A program made the position numbers and the translations under genes. This document shows positions 43,101 through 53,124 of a stretch of 64,000 nt of DNA, piece after piece (the first letter of the stretch is position 1; each line of letters starts with the position of its first letter). The notes under the pieces were generated by a model. That model saw only the letters and a list, made by a program, of their open reading frames with translations. It made no database searches and was not told the origin of the DNA. The DNA is from Beroe forskalii. Lineage: Eukaryota > Ctenophora > Nuda > Beroida > Beroidae. The stretch is from contig WFMF01000496.1 in the NCBI GenBank assembly GCA_011033025.1, positions 1-64,000 on the forward strand, written 5' to 3'.

Positions 43101-45490
43101 GGCTTGAAGTGGAGCAATCAGTTATACCACTACCAAACCGGATTAACTGATCACTCCAAAACCATGAATTTAGCCATTACTTCGTTGTCAGGCGTTGCCT
43201 GACCACCTCGTTTTGACGTAGGTGCAGCCTATAGCCAATAGCTCAATCGCTAAATAGTGAGGCCGTGAACGGGCTAAATTGTTGGACTTGGAGGCTCGAG
43301 CGATCAGTTATTCCCGCTTTGAGTAGTGGTATACCACTACCAAACTGGAATAATTACTGATCCCTCCAAGTCCGCGAATTTAACCAATAACCATCCAACC
43401 ATCGATCAATGCGTGTGCTGTACACTCATATGGGTTCTTGGTGCACTCTAATACATCCTCGATATAGACCTGTAAAAGTGAAATAACGTCGCAGGATTGA
43501 AATAAATATCAATTACACATGTATTCAAATCAACAATTACACATTAAATTAATTAAATTAATCAAATTGACATTAAATTAAATGTCAATCAAATTAATCA
43601 CATCTGTTATCGCCACCGACGACACTTTATTCGTCGTCTTAACCCTACTTGCCAGCGCCGGCTTACACTTCTTCCAGAACATTAAACAGGATAATAACCG
43701 AGTCCTTCCCCCTCCTCCTTCTTCTCCCCCCAAGGCCGCGCTGCGGCGTGATGTTCCGTACTCGAACACGTCTATAACAGGGTTGTTATAGCAACGGATA
43801 GTTCTGAAGATCTGGGTGTAGAGGGGCACGTGGTAGATCATGAAACCGACCAAGCCTAGGAAGAGGAGGACTCCGGCAGCAAGTTTTAGTTTAACCTGAA
43901 ATTGAAAAGAATATGGTAGGAATTCAAGGAATTTGTTGAAATTTGATTGAAAAACCATGACCCTCATATTGTAATATGTCAGGCTGTTTATTCCTAAATT
44001 GAATCGATCAATAAAAGAAGATCGTTGACATTTCCAGTGGAACGAAATTTGAAAAATTGAAAAAAATTGAAAAAGTTACAGAAATTTTCAAAAAAAATCA
44101 AATTTTATATTTACCGTAATCGGGAACTGCTCCGTGCGATAATCATCCCTTTCTGGACTCCGATACCTCCGGAACTGACTCATGAGTGTAATCGAACACG
44201 CTGCCAAAATAACCGAAATGTAGAAATGAACAAGGAATGTCGTAATAATCCGCACACGTTCCGAGTAGAGTTTTGGTTCCATCCGCCACGCTCTGATCGG
44301 ACGAGTCCGCACGATAACTTTAATGAGGTAAGTGCATTTGGTGCAACGCCGGGTGTTGGTTTCTTGAAGGTTCTGAACGAGGCAATGGCGGTGGACGAGA
44401 GAGTGGTTGCCGGAGCAGAGACAAGGGATCAGGAGGTTTTCTCTCGTGTCACTGACCTGGCAAACCCTGGAGGGGAGAAGGGTTTAGAGGAAGGATCAGG
44501 GAGGAGGAAGGGTGGGACTTGAGAAAACGGTCAACTTCAAGAATAAGGGGTCGCGGCGTAAGTTTGCGCGGCGTAAAAACATTGAAATGGCATGTCTGTA
44601 CGCCGCGCAAACTTACGCCGCGCACACGAAAGTCGAAACTACAGATCGAACTGTCACTGTTAGACATTACCTGCACATCATGTCAGGACTGATAATATCC
44701 TCCGCTACAGACTCTGCCGGGGAACTGCACATGGGAAGGATCATAAGATGGTGTTTAAATTTAAGATTATAGGAGGAGGGCGAAATATGTCACAGGGAAT
44801 TTGCAGGGTTTGGAGAATGGGGATGTGGGAATGGGGACAAAAGGAGAGGAATGGTTTGCACGATGATTATTAAGGGGTTGAAATGTCAAGAAAAGAAAAA
44901 AATTCCGGGATATGAGAAGCAGGGCATGGGGTGGGACAAGGAGGGATATAAGGAGTTGAGCACTTGAGCAGGTACTTGACATTAGGAATGGCAGGGACTC
45001 GCGAGCCAGACTTGATACCATTACACCAACTGTCCATTAGAAGATTAGACATTTAACCTGCACATCATGTCAGGACGGATGATGTCCTCCTCAACAGAAG
45101 CTGACGGAGTACTGGAGATGGGAAGGAGGTGTCGGCAGGGACCGTGTGAATTACTGCTGTAAGTTTCCCCTTGCGAGCTGCTGTTACCGTTCTGTGAGGG
45201 AATGGAATGATAAGTAAGGTTATGGCCTTCTCATGTTTATAGGTGAAAAACCAGTTGCACAGTGTAAGAAAATCTTTGGGCCGGATAATTTTATAAAAAT
45301 TCAATCACAGTTCCAATATATTTCTCACCGGTGTTTTGATGCAGGACCCATTGGTCTTCTCCTTCTTTTCCTTCTTCTTATAACCATTCCGGACTCCCCC
45401 ATTGGAATGAATCGTGACCGTAGTCGAGCCCATGACGTGATCGTCCCATCCTATGTCAGAGCGGTTCCGAGGGGAGGAGCATGGCACGGA
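39989..45490 (-). CDS. unrecognised membrane-protein gene(s), exons listed separately
   Basis: Several minus-strand exons have good splice sites and mutually consistent phase: about 45487-45329, 45191-45058, 44292-44115, 43895-43644, 43469-~43400. The conceptual chain has a basic/serine-rich part, a cysteine-containing segment ending RPDMMCR, a first membrane helix (ITTFLVHFYISVILAACSIT), a charged loop, a second helix (KLAAGVLLFLGLVGFMIYHV) and ECTKNPYECTA. Two more C-terminal-looking exons lie at 40465-40372 and 40126-39989, but CACGTG and CCAAT clusters at 42056-42599 fall between, so there may be two genes. The family is not recognised; a GPCR or a small multi-pass protein of the Frag1/DRAM kind are possible guesses only. 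Confidence 0.5.
40240..40371. mobile_element. hairpin MITE P1 abutting a stop codon
   Basis: Ends cagtggcagttcaacttc and cagttcgaactgtcaccgc; interior gtttgtgcggcgtacag facing acgccgcgcac. Its right end touches the TAA (40374-40372, minus strand) of the next exon. Confidence 0.85.
40372..40465 (-). CDS. candidate C-terminal exon EDDFNKHGRISVESSS..
   Basis: Acceptor tatcgtag ends at 40466 (reading leftwards). The frame gives EDDFNKHGRISVESSSPLTA then LRRLSQGATQ and TAA, with no obvious donor before the P1 hairpin starts. The serine-rich RRLSQ ending looks like a cytoplasmic tail with phosphorylation sites. Either the hairpin insertion created this ending by replacing a donor, or it is an alternative last exon. 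Modest support. Confidence 0.35.
40500..42040. other. AT-rich non-coding stretch
   Basis: A CRE-MITE remnant at about 41505-41580 (aataggtggtggtaatta / tatccgcctgtaatttttcg) and a gcacgtgcgtacatactgca piece at 41280. No exon supported. Confidence 0.35.
42056..42106. promoter_or_regulatory. three CACGTG E-boxes
   Basis: CACGTG at 42056, 42069 and 42101, in contexts gatcacgtgg, accacgtgac and gtcacgtgat. The GTCACGTGA form is the preferred site of USF/TFE/MITF bHLH-zip factors. With the CCAAT cluster 375 bp to the right it suggests a promoter, but no transcription start is visible. Confidence 0.5.
42480..42599. promoter_or_regulatory. four CCAAT (NF-Y) boxes in 120 bp
   Basis: ttgaccaatcag at CCAAT 42480 and 42524; ctgattggtc and ttgattggcc with ATTGG at 42562 and 42595. 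Two in each orientation, facing each other, as in bidirectional or housekeeping promoters. A smaller pair is at 49355 and 49394. Confidence 0.5.
43030..43385. mobile_element. two copies of an inverted-repeat element (ttggacttggnggct)
   Basis: Copy 1 about 43036-43170 and copy 2 about 43209-43385 share agccaatagct..aaatagtgagg.. and aacgggctaaat.gttggactt. Each ends in sequence complementary to its own middle (gatcagtta..taactgatca; ttggacttggagg..cctccaagtcc). A caggcgttgcctg palindrome separates them. Probably MITEs of an unassigned family. Confidence 0.7.
43400..43469 (-). CDS. exon with ECTKNPYECTA
   Basis: Acceptor ttttacag ends at 43470 (reading leftwards). Encodes VYIEDVLECTKNPYECTAHA then LIDG, phase 0 in. 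The donor GTTGGA at 43399 is weak; otherwise the frame stops at TAA 43382-43380 after GWMVIG. The paired cysteines suggest an extracellular or lumenal loop. Confidence 0.5.
43644..43895 (-). CDS. exon with membrane helix KLAAGVLLFLGLVGFMIYHV
   Basis: Acceptor aatttcag ends at 43896 (reading leftwards). Encodes VKLKLAAGVLLFLGLVGFMI, YHVPLYTQIFRTIRCYNNPV, IDVFEYGTSRRSAALGGEEG and beyond; frame open to TAA at about 43580. Donor choice is uncertain: GTTAAG at 43643 gives phase 0 to the next exon, and an earlier donor is possible because the glycine/glutamate run looks unlike the rest. One clear transmembrane helix. Confidence 0.55.
44115..44292 (-). CDS. exon with membrane helix ITTFLVHFYISVILAACSIT
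   Basis: Encodes AWRMEPKLYSERVRIITTFL, VHFYISVILAACSITLMSQF, RRYRSPERDDYRTEQFPIT, then donor GTAAAT at 44114. The acceptor gatcag before 44292 completes the phase of the 45058-45191 exon; aaag before 44317 is the alternative. One transmembrane helix followed by a strongly charged loop that leads in phase into the next helix exon. Confidence 0.6.
44527..44662. mobile_element. hairpin MITE P1 just past a donor site
   Basis: tcgcggcgtaagtttgcgcg facing cgcgcaaacttacgccgcgc around gtaaaaacattgaaatggc. Right end cagatcgaactgtcactgtt lies about 10 bp from the GTAATG donor of the exon-like copy at 44671. Confidence 0.8.
44671..44740 (-). pseudogene. duplicate of the RPDMMC exon end
   Basis: Frame reads ILPMCSSPAESVAEDIISPD then MMCR with donor GTAATG at 44670. 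Compare LPISSTPSASVEEDIIRPDM in the upstream exon 45058-45191. Only the last 24 or so codons are kept and no phase-compatible acceptor is obvious. It is either a decayed exon duplicate or a mutually exclusive alternative exon. Confidence 0.55.
45058..45191 (-). CDS. exon NGNSSSQGETYSS..RPDMMC
   Basis: Acceptor ccctcacag ends at 45192 (reading leftwards), donor GTTAAA at 45057. 134 nt, phase 0 in and phase 2 out. Encodes NGNSSSQGETYSSNSHGPCR, HLLPISSTPSASVEEDIIRP, DMMC. Serine-rich with possible N-glycosylation (NGNSS) and two cysteines; role unknown. Confidence 0.55.
45329..45487 (-). CDS. exon GWDDHVMGSTTVTIHSNGG..
   Basis: Ends in ..KKKEKKEKTNGSCIKTP, phase 0, donor GTGAGA at 45328. Start uncertain: the first bases on this strand (gacatgtaatccgtgccatg) are the piece that is repeated several times just upstream in 45474-45730. 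Lysine-rich patch, no family recognised. Confidence 0.5.
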
Positions 45491-45730
45491 TTACATGTCT
45501 TTCCTATCGAAAATGAGATTAAGAGGGATTAAAAATGAGATTAATTTCAGGGAGCATGGCAGGGCTTACATGTCTTTCCTATTAAAAATGAGATTAAAAT
45601 GAGATTAATTTCAGGGAGCATGGCACGGATTACATGTCTTTCCTATTGAAAATGAGATTAAGAGGGATTAAAAATGAGATTAAAATGAGATTAATTTCAG
45701 GGAGCATGGCAGGGCTTACATGTCTTTCCT
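45474..45730. repeat. tandem repeats of an exon-edge block (agggagcatggcacgg)
   Basis: Block ggagcatggcacggattaca + tgtctttcctatcgaaaatg occurs four times with spacings of about 70-90 bp, separated by agattaaaaatgagattaat + ttcag. Isolated remnants lie at about 46165, 46385 and 46590. Confidence 0.85.
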
Positions 45731-45732
45731 AG

Positions 45733-46124
45733 CAGGCCCGTAGACAGAGGGGGGGCTAGGGGGGCTGCAGCCCCCCTCGGAAGAAAAGGAACCATTTCAA
45801 AAAAATAGTTAGGATAAAAGTTTTCTGACTGATAATCATAATTATATACACTGGCTTAGTTAAATAGTGGTAGTTTAATCTTATTTTGACTGTTATAGCT
45901 CATTAATAATTGAATGTATACTTTTTCGATGCTCTAATTTTCACAAATATCGTCCTGAACATTTCCTCTACATTTCTTCATTGTAAAAATCATCCTGCAG
46001 CACCCTAATTTCCCTAAAATTTTTCGGGGGCTCCGCCCCCTAACCCCCTTGCATGGACCCAGCTTGCTCGCTTCGCCCGCGGCGCGAGGGCCCCTCCCGG
46101 AAAAAAATCCTGGCTACGGGTCTG
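45733..46124. mobile_element. non-autonomous hAT-type element with 8-bp target duplication
   Basis: Flanked by tttcctag at 45725-45732 and 46125-46132. Ends caggcccgtag and ctacgggtctg are inverted repeats (one mismatch), continuing agccaggatttttt at the right end. 392 bp; the GC-rich sub-ends (ggggggctagggg; cgggggctccgcccc) frame an AT-rich middle. No transposase coding. Confidence 0.9.
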
Positions 46125-46220
46125 TTTCCTAGATAGATGGAGAAATGAGATTGAAAATTGAGATTAAATTCATGTCTTTCCTAGAAAGAACATTGAAAAA
46201 TGGGATTAAAAATGCGATTA

Positions 46221-46371
46221 ACGGTGGCGTGTCGAACTCATATATGTGCGGCTTTTCAATGCGCGGCGTAGTAGTGCGCGGCTTGCTGCCTGTAATTAAC
46301 AGGCAGCGAGCCGCGCACAATTACGCCGCGCATGGAAAAGCCGCGCACATATGAGTTCGACACGCCCCTGT
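46221..46371. mobile_element. hairpin MITE P2
   Basis: Second copy of the 150-bp hairpin at 10724-10873, with the same ctgcctgtaattaacaggcag centre and gtgtcgaactcatat arm. Confidence 0.9.
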
Positions 46372-46379
46372 TATTTCAG

Positions 46380-47940
46380 GAGGTTACATGTCTTTCCTAA
46401 ATAAATAATGATTATCAAACGTTTGTAAACTGCTGTCATGACCTATACACATCACTCCCTACTCCCAATAAATTGATAAAGCCATCAAAAATGAGATTGA
46501 AAAAGAATTGCAAAAAGAGGTAAAGAAATATAAGAGGTAAAGAAATATAAGAGGTAAAAATTTCCATATAAAACATGGCGGGATCAAGGAACATTTCAGG
46601 GAGTTAAATGTCTTTACTATAGAGAACATTATCTTGGAAACTAGAAACATTACTTGGAAACTAGAAACCACACGGTGAATGATAAATACCACGAACGATT
46701 GAACGAATATAACGTGTCTTCTCGATTAAAATCCAAGAGATGCGGACGATTCAGACAACGGAACAACGATAAATACCACGCACAGCGATAAATACCACGA
46801 ACGAATATAACCTCTACGCGGGTTGCAGATGTGAAATCAGGGAAATTAAAGAAATACTGAGCAGATCATGGAGATTACTTAATCTGCAACCACATCATGG
46901 CCTTTTAAGATATAACCGTCACCATAAAATATCACCATGTAACTCAGGTGTTGCAACTCCGAGAAACGCGGGCATTCCTGTGCTGAATAATTTCCAAGTT
47001 GCGCGACACCGTCTATTTACGTGGTAAATCAGTATATCACGTACGTACAAATCGCGGTCGTGTAGAAATAACTCAGAAGGCGTTCACTGCAAAACTCGTA
47101 ACTTCTATAATGTAACTTATATAAATATCACAGCGGTCGGAGAAGTGAAATGCCTATTTCCGTGATGATCAAAATATTTATTAAACTTTTAACTATAAAC
47201 CTGGGGGGTATATAGTTAACTATATACCTCGAGGGGCGCGTTATATTCCCGAAGTGTCAGGCGTGGAATAGTGGTAAAAATCACGCTATTTAAACTGGTT
47301 AAAGCGGCATACTCGTAACTGGATATAAAGTTCACATATAGTTTAGACGATCCGTTGACTCTAAATATTTATAAACTTCTTAACTACAATACGCGCTAAG
47401 CACTCCTAGAGTCCTAGAGTCCAAAGAAGGATATACCTTAACTTTCTAATTTATAGTCAAAAAAAGAAATTTGACTATAACTTTAGCAAACAATAACTAT
47501 CACCGACTCCGAAAAAAATCAGAAAAAGTCTAGGCCCTTTTTGATAAACATTGAACGACTATAATAATTCCGACTATAATTCCGACTATAATAATTCCTA
47601 CTATAATTCTAACCGACTAAAATATTGGAGGTTAAGCTATACCGTTGATTATGGACATTTATGGAATTACAAACTTCTACCCCGGTAGCAACTGTCAGGA
47701 ATAGCTGTTTAGACTTGCGATACGAGCATCGAGCACTTAATGATCAAACTAATCAAGTTGTTTACCATCGCCCGATCGCCGGAAGTTATTTGCGAAATCT
47801 TTCTCAAATGACAAATATTTGCAGGTTAATAAAGTTGTCCTTTGGTCAAATTATCGAAAAATATTGTCCATCATGTGTCCAAGTGTTTCACGTCCAAAAA
47901 TATTCGGCTTATTAGTTACTTGCTGTCAGAGTCAGCATTA
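46380..47940. other. AT-rich non-coding stretch
   Basis: Includes a perfect 22-bp palindrome (47207-47228, centre tagttaacta) and an aattccgactat repeat near 47560-47610. No exon supported. Confidence 0.35.
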
Positions 47941-48066
47941 CGGTGACAGTTCAAACTGCAGTTTGTGCGTCTTTTGTGTGCGCGGCGTTCTGATATATGT
48001 CTATACAACGCGCAGAATTACGCCGTGCACACAAAAAACGCGCAAAGCGCAGTTCAAACTATCTCT
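47941..48066. mobile_element. hairpin MITE P1
   Basis: Starts cggtgacagttcaaactgca and ends gcgcagttcaaact; interior tgtgtgcgcggcg facing cgccgtgcacaca. Confidence 0.8.
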
Positions 48067-48503
48067 GATAAGGCTTCCAGGCAATGAATCAGAAAGTACA
48101 GACAAAGCACAGAACAAAGTCTCTCAGGCAGAAAATTTGAGTTATAATATTTGCACTACTCATTTTAATCCCCAAAACACAAAGAGTAGGCGCACCCTTA
48201 TGTTATTAGATATACGGATGCTGCATAATATCTCCACAGGCGAACACTAAAATATTTTGAGGATATGTTTTAGGTGCATAACAATTTCCACAATTATCTT
48301 ATCCTATCAATGAAATGGGATTAAATCCAAGGATCAATATACCCAAGAAGCCCGACCAGTGGCAGTAGTTTATCTACAATATGACCAATCCATATCGGTA
48401 ATGTTAATAGTGTTTTAGTGTTTTATGATAGTTGGACCATGCGGAATTTATCACTGTGTTCTGTTACACTGACCAAAACCCTAACCATAACTCCGATTTT
48501 TGG

Positions 48504-48628
48504 GGTGATAGTTCGAACTACAGTTTGCGCGGCTTAATTTTGCGCGGCGTACAGACATGGTATTCATATCTAATTCTTTACGCCGCGCAAACTTAATCCC
48601 GCAGAGTGCAACTTCGAATTGCCCCTGT
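48504..48628. mobile_element. hairpin MITE P1
   Basis: Starts ggtgatagttcgaactacag and ends cttcgaattgcccctgtt; interior gcgcggcgtacagacatg facing acgccgcgcaaac. Confidence 0.8.
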
Positions 48629-48789
48629 TAATCTTATAATTTGCGCGCGATATGTGTTGTTTATAAAATATGGAATCAAATATCATTAGCGGGATCTTCA
48701 ACAACGTAACCCCTATACAGAGCAAAGCCCGGGGGTATTACTAGAATAAACGGTATCTCAACATCTCTACTATACCTTCAAACTCCGCA

Positions 48790-49310
48790 CGGCCGCACGC
48801 GAAAAATTGGCGGTTAAACATCATCAACTGACTACATTGCGCTATGATAACGACTGCTTATTGTATTTCGGAGAGGGCATCTTAACATCTGGGAGAGGGC
48901 ATCTTAACATCTGTATCCAGGCACAAAGCTACTGTCTTTAACCGCGCTGTCTTTAGCCGCACGCGAAAAATAGGCGATAAAACCTCATCAATATAGGTAC
49001 TACATTGCGCTATGACAATGACACCTATTAACCCGCCTATCTTAAAATCTGTATTCAGCCACTGGCAGAGATGTTTGCGTCACAATTTCGATTTTCTAAA
49101 TTAGCTACTACTCCTTTCACGCCCCTAATAGAGGCTGAGAAATATATTCATTTATCTATATATCACCGCATGACGTTTACAGGCTTTTATTTCTATTGTC
49201 AGTAACATATTAAACCCCCCGCATACGATAATAAAGCGGGTGGGATGACGTCATTATCAGAGAGTGATGTAGTGAGTTGATGACGTTGAACCGCCTGTTT
49301 CGCGCGCGCG
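48790..49310. repeat. cluster of CRE-MITE family copies
   Basis: Pieces at about 48805-48900, 48965-49042 and 49233-49301 (tgggatgacgtcattatcag / gttgatgacgttgaaccgcc). Two copies of gagagggcatcttaacatct sit between. Confidence 0.65.
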
Positions 49311-51300
49311 CGTTTAGCTTGACCATAAAACCACATAGGACCTTTTGGCATTGACCAATCAGAGCAAGCAGTAGACAGTATTCTCACGCGCTGATTGGTC
49401 AATTTCAAGTTGATTTCAGGATCTTATGGCTATACGCCACTATAATGCTGCTGCCAATAATATAAAACGAGTTCTAAAATTTTGATTACTCCACCAGCTT
49501 GAAATTAACCGGCAGGATGAATAACTTCATTATCATGTTGTAAAATGGACACTTGTTGGCAAAGATAAATGGCAAATATATTTTGCCATTTTGGACTGAG
49601 CTCAGTGAACAATCAACAGAGGGAACAATTAACAGACCAACAAAACTACGGTATATTTTGCAGCAATGATTCGCAGATTTGAGGGGTGAATCACCGTTTA
49701 TTAAAGTCACCTAACTTTGAAATGGCTTAACCTCATAAATTCCAAGTGTTATATTAAGGGAGGTTTACTACTGATATTTTGAAGTGCACGATTTTGAGAT
49801 TATATAGGTATAACCCCAAGCCCCCCCCCCCCCAATTTTTGGTACATATTTACTAACAATTCGAAGGTGGCTTTGTCTCCTTTGGTGCAACATTTGCGGC
49901 TTTGACGATTTTTTCACCAAATATTGTCAAAACTTTTTTGGGATTCTGTCAAGTAAACTGTGCTTGTCGAGACAATTCGAATGGAAAAAACTAAGCTCCA
50001 TCTCGTTTGTTTTAAATTCAAATTTCTGGGCCACATTTCTGCTCCAACCAAAGCCTCCCAAAAACCTCCCCAGTCAGAGCCAGAATTCCGTGGAGCACCT
50101 ATAGCGGGACTTGTTTCCAACGGGTCAAGGGCCTAGGCGTGGCTATTCGGAAATAAATAATTACAGATAAATCTTCCGCACTTCAGTCCGTAATTTCAGA
50201 AAATCAGGCAAGGACATGTCTAACTCATGGATCATGAACCCTCCAAAATATAAAGTGCCAGAAATCCTTCCTCAGACGACTAATAGGGTTTTTTCGTCTT
50301 CCAGCGATTATCCTATAATTTAAGAGACAGCTGCTCTACAACTCATGATCCGCATTTGAAGGTTGGCCATGCGGTGCCCAGATTCACATACCCTCCCCCG
50401 CATGGTAAAAATCGCAAAAACTGTTTTCATCTCATGTAACTTACAATTTTAAGGTGTCATAATGACATCATCACTTAATTTCTATTTCTATTTCTATTTC
50501 ACGATCGCCAATCAATAACGTGTCAATCTTTGGTTGAGCAAACGCCTCAAATTGTTGACATCAGTTGTAGTAATCATATTACAGCCATCTTTAATTGAGC
50601 ACCACAAACCCTCCATGAAGTCATATAGGAAAAACTTACAACATCTCAAATAAAAACAATCATCCACAAAGCCAGATAGTCACATGCCATAATTCATCAC
50701 TGCACATGTTCAAAGAAACAAGGAACGCGGGTTCCTAATGAAAACCGGACATTACTCGCATGTGCTGGATTCAGGGACCCAAACCTCTCCGAACCACTCA
50801 AACCTTCAGGGACCGAATGGTCTCCTTTGAATGGCTGGGATAGGGACCCATCCCTACTCATTGTCAATCACAATGAGTCTCCTAAATGGCTGATTAGATC
50901 AACCACCTTATATAGCTCACCCGCTTATAGCTCAGCCGACCAACCCTAGATGGCATGGGGCTATGACACCGCCTTTATTTATATTTCTATGTTTTATTTT
51001 ATTGCTTTTACGAAAACAGTTTGACTTTGAGTTTGACTTTGAGTTATAATTAAAAATGTGTGTTTCGTGTTTCAAAGGCAGCAACGCAACGTATGCTATG
51101 TCAGGCATGATAGGACAACTACATGTGGCTTATTTGTAGTTCAGAAAATATTATTAGGCAGTGTGACGTCATCAATTTACTATTTTAAATCATTATAATG
51201 ATGTCACTCTCAACCAGAGGTTACAGTGAATATTGCAGTAGGGCACTATATATTATATAATATATGCTGTAAGATGATTGGTGGAAAATGCCACCCGGTA
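49311..51300. other. non-coding stretch
   Basis: A pair of inverted CCAAT boxes (49355, 49394) and a C13 run near 49820. No exon supported; the shadow ORF at 49914-50120 has no family signal. Confidence 0.35.
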
Positions 51301-51307
51301 CACGTAT

Positions 51308-51579
51308 CACGTGACAGTGTCCCAAGGTCACGTGATACAACACTCATTTCAAACCAAAGGCCACACAAATAAATTCAGTCAAATAGGTGATGTGATAGCA
51401 TAAATAAACTGCAGAAAAGTATAGAAATGACATAAAATCATAGTTCCCATCTCCTAACAGGGCCTTGAGTGTGAAACATGTGTTTTTATAATTTCACAAC
51501 AAGTCACGTGACACTTTTTTTTATTTCAGGAAAGTCACGTGGTACACACTAAGTCACGTGACTTCTACCAAATCACGTG
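51308..51579 (+). promoter_or_regulatory. six CACGTG E-boxes ahead of a candidate first exon
   Basis: CACGTG at 51308, 51329, 51505, 51536, 51555 and 51574, mostly as GTCACGTGAC or TCACGTGG. The last three are exactly 19 bp apart. This is the CLEAR/USF/TFE-type site. The final box ends 36 bp before the ATG at 51615. Confidence 0.6.
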
Positions 51580-51614
51580 GTCCAATATATGCCCCGAATG
51601 AGTCTACAGTCAGA

Positions 51615-51673
51615 ATGGTGAAGTCTGATCAGTCTGGAGGGAGGGATGGAACCCAAAAAGGCCTTGCCGGTGG
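51615..51673 (+). CDS. candidate first coding exon MVKSDQSGGRDGTQKGLAG
   Basis: ATG at 51615, nineteen codons plus two bases, then donor GTGAGT at 51674. The exon is more GC-rich than its surroundings and sits directly behind the E-box cluster. No later exon was found in the window, so the product is unknown; the next exon may lie far downstream or the call may be wrong. Confidence 0.35.
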
Positions 51674-51679
51674 GTGAGT

Positions 51680-53042
51680 TGTAAACTCTCCGCGCCCCTT
51701 CGACTCTTATTTTCCATGCCCATTACTCTTATATTATTATCCATGCCGTATGTGTGTTCGTGTGTCGTTTATTATTTAGGGGAAGTGTGTAGGGCTGAAC
51801 TATATTTGGTAGATCGATGTGTTCCACAAATCATTTATTTCGTCTTATATTTTTACAGTTTTTAATTTGGGTGGTGCAAATTATGTTTTTCGGCTGTTTA
51901 TATAAATGGGATGAGTTGTTTGTTATCTCTTTTATTTGTTTTTTATCTTTTGATAGGAAGATAAGTTGAAACGTCAGAAACGTAAATTCTAAGAACCAAG
52001 TGCGACAGTCTTTGTGGGATTTAGTTGGATAGGGTGATTGATTAATTGTATCGACGCTGCATCAATCGTTCGAGGCCATTATTTGTGAATTTTGATAACT
52101 ATTGATTGAAAGGTCGATTGATTATTCTTGCCGACTAAATAAATATTTGGAAGTGTCAGACCCTGATTAATGATAATAGCTTTTTACTTATCATAATTTT
52201 TACTAATCAAATCCATGATTCACCATCGAATAACATGATTTTCGACTTGAGATAATATTCATTCATTTCTCAATCTCAAATGCATCAAATTTGACTGAAG
52301 AACGTTTGACTTTGAGAAGTTGAAACTATTTACAGGGTCACAGGGTCAAGAAATCAAAAATATCCAAAGAAGAATACAGAAAATTTAAACATATTAAGTC
52401 AATGAAATATTAGTAGAAAAAGGTACCTTTCACTCGTAAAATAGCGATATTTCGCGTAAAAGTCTGGGAAATATCTACGTGGCCTTGTAATCTTAGGCGA
52501 AGCATCCTGTCTGCAAAGGCCAGATCAGAGCCGCAAAATATAAACTTGCGAATATCTATAAAATGACACGGGATTCTCTCTGGAACAACAGAACTTATAC
52601 AGTAAGAAAATCAGCTTGGATATGTAAGATTGACCTTATATGAGGTGATGGTCAGTTGCAGAACCTTAAAGCAAGGCAAAGTGGTTAAAAGAGCAGGAAA
52701 CGAACATTTAACCAGCTCCAGGTTGCTATATTCCTCTGAAATCAGAGGAAAGTTACTTTAAGTTCCACGCCATGGATGTCGAAACTTTGCTGAAATCACT
52801 GCAGAAAATTCCACTATTTTAAAGTTCCTCCTAATTTCGAGACATGATATCAGAAAAATTCGGGGAAAATTCTGCCAGAAAACGACGCTTTAACCATGAG
52901 ACCGAGCTGTAACAGGTTAAAAACCGGTTAACCAGTATACTTGAACCTTATAAACCGCAACCGAAGATTTCGATTTCGATTAATATCCGTAACCGGACTG
53001 TGAAAATCTGTAAACAGTCGTTTACATGGTTAATACACTCCC
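51680..53042. other. non-coding stretch
   Basis: Contains a decayed ggttaaccgg repeat at 52915-53000 related to 3930-4165 and to the LIM-gene intron element. Otherwise nothing recognised. Confidence 0.35.
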
Positions 53043-53124
53043 AGAATAAGTAGGCGCGGTCGCACTGACGTCATTAACATTGCGCGCTGTCAAATATTGT
53101 TGAAAATAACCGCCTATTTTTCAT
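53043..53124. mobile_element. CRE MITE copy, reverse orientation
   Basis: Ends agaataagtaggcg and aaaataaccgcctatttttc; interior actgacgtcattaacattgc and caaatattgttg. It is the reverse complement of the 15396-15470 type. Confidence 0.85.

Noticed and set aside
43582-44522. plus-strand ORFs across the minus-strand membrane exons
   Set aside because: Mirror frames of exons that have correct acceptors, donors and transmembrane patterns on the minus strand.
50930-50965. tRNA-like text (cttatagctcagccgac)
   Set aside because: No matching acceptor stem, anticodon loop or T-loop around it.
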